Shown here: one piece after another, positions 60,241-64,000 of the stretch
Layout of the letters: each line of letters starts with the position of its first letter
How positions within the stretch are numbered: position 1 is the first letter of the stretch
From: Carnegiea gigantea
Taxonomy: Eukaryota > Streptophyta > Magnoliopsida > Caryophyllales > Cactaceae
Assembly (NCBI GenBank): GCA_029747015.1
Contig: JAKOGI010002796.1
Location: 1 to 64,000, forward strand
Length of the DNA: 64,000 nt
Direction of reading: 5' to 3'
Notes under the pieces: generated by a model
Databases searched by the model: none
Told to the model about the DNA's origin: nothing
What the model saw: only the letters and a program-made list of their open reading frames with translations
Program-made: the position numbers and the translations under genes

Positions 60241-60335
60241 AGCACATATGTTTCAGTGTTTCTTTCTTGCATACTAGATATGGATATCAAATCGAATTTT
60301 GCATCTAAATTTCAGCTGACCATATCATCAAAAAA

Positions 60336-60505
60336 TTGAAGGAAGAAAATCAACTTCCTATCTTCTCAAAAAGGAAATCATTTTCCTCCATTAGGGGAAA
60401 ATCATTCTCCTTGGATAATAGTTTTTCATTTTTTATTGTGCCAAATAACAGAAAATTGAAAATTATTTTCTAGGAAAATAATTTTCCTCCAACCAAACAC
60501 TATAT
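60336..60505. repeat. Partial copy of the GTGTTTGG foldback family
   Basis: The + strand ends ATAATTTTCCTCCAACCAAACACTATA. This matches the TACCAAACACATCC end and ATTTTC-rich interior of the element at 48.3-48.85 kb. Only one terminus is clear. Confidence 0.5.
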
Positions 60506-60864
60506 TAGAGTTGATACTTTTTCCAATCTAGGATGACACAAAGAGTGAGGCAAGAATCTATCATTAGATGGCACCTCCTTGATTTGAGCTCATTTGCGTC
60601 TTGTGTTCTCTTCGACCTTTTACACCGCCCATGTGTACCATCACTGGGCCGATACACATATTAAAAAAAAGTAGATACCAATCAGCATTGGTGTAGATGC
60701 TACATGGCAGTTACATAGGGAGTGTGCCCCCCCTAAGATTAAATTTTGACGGGATCATCTTTCCCTAGTCGGAGAAAGATGAGGGCTGATGGGTCTCTTA
60801 TGACCCGGTTATTTAGGGCGATGTCTTCATCGGGCCTAGCTGGATGCCTACATTTATTCTCCAC
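60506..60864. other. Intergenic, no gene recognised
   Basis: Mixed-composition sequence between the foldback fragment and the hAT element. No coding frame or repeat end identified. Confidence 0.4.
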
Positions 60865-60947
60865 CAGTGGCGAATTTACTTAGGAAACAATGGGGTCCTT
60901 AGACCCCACTCTAAAAAAAAATCTTTATTTCCCTATATCAAATTAAG

Positions 60948-61050
<103 letters not shown>

Positions 61051-61749
61051 AGACCCCATGTGACTTACACCTGTAAATATTTATTGAAGTTTGAAATCTT
61101 GCATCATCTAGGCATCTATCTATTTAGCTATTCTTACAACCCAACAAAAGACGTTGGTATACTCAAAGAATTAAAATAAGGTGTTTATTGTTTTATTAAG
61201 TGAAAAAGTTTTCACCACACAAATTACTTACAATTTAGACTCTCCACCTACCCCAAAAGCTAGAACACATCTGTTGTATTTTGCTCTTGCACAGCTACCG
61301 CTTGAAGCAAAAAAAAAGCTTCAAGGTCTCTCCTATAAGTCCCTCTCTCTCTCTATATATAAATTTGTCTTTATAATTTCCATTTTTTGAATTTTTAGTT
61401 TATTCTTCAGGCTTCTGATTGTTTGTTTTGTGAATTTTTTTAATTATTTTCTCATCCTTATAATGTGTAATTTTGAATTGAGAATGTAATTTGAGAATTA
61501 TTTTTTTCCTATTGTTTAAATTATCCATGAGATTTGTGAAGTCTTCTTTGACCCGTCAAAAGTCTCAGCTTCTAAGTTCTAATATTGCTAGGTTGTTGGT
61601 GAAAACTAAATTACTTAAATTGGTTATTGTTTGTTGGATTGGGGAGCATTTGGAAATTGGGATTTTGCTTTGGTTTATTGAATGAAATTGGAGATATAAT
61701 GACATATAATAATCAATTCATGGTTTATGTGTTGAATTTTGCATGTAAT

Positions 61750-63330
61750 ATGTCTCTTAATTCTAAAACAAAGATGAAATCTAGCACATTAGACCAGTTT
61801 TTGCTTAAAAGAAAGCATCTAGAAACAAGCTTAGAGGATGAGAGTCGAGCTAACAAAGGTGGTTCAACTGAAGAAAGGAATTCACAGGAAGAAAATCTTG
61901 CAAGTGGCGGTGCCTCTAACCCTCAAAAAAATTTGAACAAAGAATGTGAAGGAAGTGGCAGTGGTTCTAATTCTAGAATGGAAGCATCTTCAAGACAAAA
62001 TTTGATTAACTTATCTGATCTTCCAGCTGACCTAGCAGAGAGGAAAATGATTGCTGACTATAATCCAAATCAACAAGATGACATTAGAAGAGAATACATT
62101 CTTAGGGGTACTGTTCGACCTCAAAAGCACAACTTTCCTCGGAGGCTCAATGGTAATAAAGCCTGTAAGTTCCATTCTTCTTAGTTCAAAGACTATCCTT
62201 GGCTAGAGTATAGCATAAAGAAGGATGCAGTATTTTGTTTATATTGCTATTTGTTTCCTGGGAAAGCAAATGATGCATTTATAAATGAGGGATTTTCTAG
62301 TTGGAATAAGAAATATAGGTTGGATGATCATGCTGGGTCACATACTAGTGCTCACTTTCATGCCATGAAAAATTATGAAGATTTTAAAAGGCAGGATGAA
62401 TCAATTAGAACATCTTTTGAAAAGCAATAGAACTAGCTAAGAAGAATTATAAACTTCCTTTGACAACATCAATTGAGTGCTCTAGATTTTTACTCTATCA
62501 AGGATTACCTTTTAGAGGTCATGATGAGCCTGAGGAGTTAGAAAACAAAGGAAACTTCCTTGAGCTTGTGAAATTTGCTGCAAGTCTTAATGAAACCATT
62601 GCAAAGGTTGTGTTAGAGAATGCTCCAGGCAACCAAATTATGACAACACCTCTCATTCAAAAAGACATTGTCAATTCTGCTGCAAGAGAAACACTAGATG
62701 CCATTATTAAAGAACTAGGAAATGATTTATTTGGCATATTAGTTGATGAATCTGGTGACGTATCCCATAAAGAGCAAATGGCGCTTGTGCTTCGCTTTGT
62801 TGACAAACTAGGTGTTGTTGAGGAGCGCTATGTTGGTATTGTCCATGCGAAAAACACTTGAGTGTTAACACTCAAGTAAGCAATTGAAGATTTTTTTTCA
62901 AAACATGGGTTGAATTTGTCTAGAGTACGTGCTCAAGGTTATGATGGGGCTAGCAATATGTCTGGTGAAGTCAATGGATTGAAATCATCAATTTTGAAGG
63001 AAAATCCAGGTGCATATTATATTCATTGCTTTGCTCACCAACTTCAGTTGACACTTGTTGCGGTTGCTAGAAAACATGAAATTGCATCTGAGCTTTTTGA
63101 TTGTGTTGATAATGTATTAAATGTGATTGGCGCCTTATGTAAGCACCATGACATGATACGTGAGCAACAAGCCACCACAGTTGCAGAAGGACTTCAAAAT
63201 GGGGATATTGAAAGTGGAAGTGGGTTAAACCAAGAACTCTCTCTTAAAAGGCCTTGTGATACACATTGGGGTTCTTATTACAAGTCACTCTTGAATGTGG
63301 TAGCTTTGTTTCCTCACTGTTTGATAATTT
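61750..63330 (+). pseudogene. hAT transposase, ZMYM1-like/TTF zinc finger + DUF4371, disabled
   Basis: Start at 61750 or 61774 (MKSSTLDQFLLKRK). A serine/glycine-rich region is followed by DLPADLAERKMIADYNPNQQDDIRREYILRG, typical for this family. A TAG at 62182-62184 stands where a conserved tryptophan is expected; then FKDYPWLEYSIKKDAVFCLYCYLF (TTF-type zinc finger) continues in frame. A one-base frameshift near 62422 precedes the DUF4371-like part (62427-62861: FLLYQGLPFRGHDEPEE ... DLFGILVDESGDVSHKEQMALVLRFVD, with the catalytic-type D-E-S). Two in-frame stops follow (62859-62861 and about 62877-62879). Then RVRAQGYDGASNMSGEVNGLKS and HCFAHQLQLTLVAVA read well, to CDTHWGSYYKSLL. The C-terminal hAT dimerisation domain is missing. 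Confidence 0.85.
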
Positions 63331-64000
63331 CAACTAAAAAAAAAATGCTCAAGTATACGACGATCGTCGTAGAACTTGAGGGTCGTCTGCACATGAACGA
63401 TGGAAAAGATTAAGGTCACTTGGCATGAAACTAAACTAATCTAGTATCATTCTAAGCTAATTAAACAATAACCCAATAAAACTATAGATTATAAAAGGAT
63501 TTAACTATCAATCGCTACAACCTAAATGAGGCATAACTTCAAATTAAGACAACCAGAACATAGTCGAATCAACAGAAAACAGAAAACAGAGCAGCAGGGA
63601 GGAGGGAATCTCAGGCTTTTTTTTTTTTCGGCAGCATTCAATCAACAACAGAGCTTACAAAAACTAAATCAAGAATTGCTCAAACATGGCAGAATCGCCA
63701 TTAACCTGTGTTCGAGCAGAACAAAAAACAGGGCAGGGGTGAGATTGCTAGCAACTAATCATTAACCCAACAAACTTAAAGCATAAATCACAACTTCATC
63801 AAAACTAATGAATTACAAGTACAACCCGACAGTCATAACCCAGCAACCTAGCAACAGAATCCAAAAGCACAAAACAAACACATAAAGAGGAGAGCAGGGC
63901 ATTCGAAAGAAAACCATCAAGTTGAACCCAAACGTGCAGTTTCCTAAGCTAAACAATCAAGCTCACTAACAGCACAAAATCATAAATTCCGACTCAGATT
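63331..64000. other. Probable further LTR-type sequence, interrupting the hAT element
   Basis: Transposase similarity stops here. A GTATACGACGATCGTCGTAG...GAGGGTCGTCTGCAC segment recalls the PBS-proximal part of Athila/Tat LTRs in minus orientation (compare 49.01-49.11 kb). A perfect 16-bp palindrome lies at 63356-63371. The rest is A-rich without coding frames. The element is not resolved and runs off the window. Confidence 0.3.

Larger units (their letters stand above)
57222..60310 (-). mobile_element. Decayed Copia retrotransposon (gag end to RNase H)
   Basis: In minus-strand order this holds a half zinc knuckle (CKKETLKHMC, about 60255-60290), protease, GAG-pre-integrase, integrase, a linker, RT and RNase H. 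That is the Copia order (integrase before RT). Stops and frameshifts interrupt every domain and key catalytic residues are changed, yet long in-frame stretches remain easy to read, so the element died fairly recently. The gag N-terminus and both LTRs were not found; the right side meets foldback-like sequence at about 60.3 kb. Confidence 0.85.

Overview
This window is nuclear DNA from a flowering plant, most likely a eudicot. It is AT-rich, has no operons, and carries an intron-containing gene for a plant plasma-membrane syntaxin. Around that gene it is packed with plant-type transposable elements. I recognise one intact host gene; nearly everything else is mobile-element DNA in various states of decay. 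The species cannot be named from the sequence.

Left end (1-3726): a short Ty3/gypsy-like LTR retrotransposon that encodes gag but no polymerase (TR-GAG type). It has LTRs of about 1.14 kb (TGATG...CATCA), a tRNA-iMet primer binding site, a gag ORF with a CCHC zinc knuckle, and a second acidic ORF directly behind it. It is inserted inside an LTR of the next element.

3727-37656: a 34-kb head-to-tail array of one Copia-like, non-autonomous LTR retrotransposon, all in minus orientation. The layout is LTR-internal-LTR-internal and so on, with shared LTRs: ten LTRs (the first truncated) of about 1.25 kb alternate with nine internal regions of about 2.74 kb, for a period near 3.99 kb. Each internal region starts (minus strand) with an iMet PBS and a decayed UBN2/DUF4219-type gag, and has no protease, integrase or RT. 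Two internal regions share the same 1.17-kb deletion, which shows a higher-order duplication of about 6.8 kb. The array stops exactly at an LTR terminus.

37657-43544: an Ac/Ds-like non-autonomous hAT element (38272-39008), then the syntaxin gene on the minus strand (two exons, a 2.57-kb intron, 297 aa, Qa-SNARE of the SYP12 family), with a GA microsatellite upstream of its start codon.

43545-53606: nested small elements. They are a truncated SINE with target duplication, an hAT-like element split by a 3,064-bp solo LTR (5-bp target duplication AATAC), a foldback element carrying another SINE, an Athila/Tat-like LTR with a tRNA-Asp-type PBS, a MITE, and a Copia-type LTR remnant carrying a third SINE.

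53607-64000: a gene-poor stretch, a decayed Copia pol on the minus strand (57.2-60.3 kb; protease, integrase and RT motifs all damaged), a (TA)n tract, and a plus-strand hAT transposase pseudogene of the ZMYM1-like/DUF4371 type with a few disabling lesions. The hAT pseudogene is cut off near 63.33 kb by what looks like another LTR.
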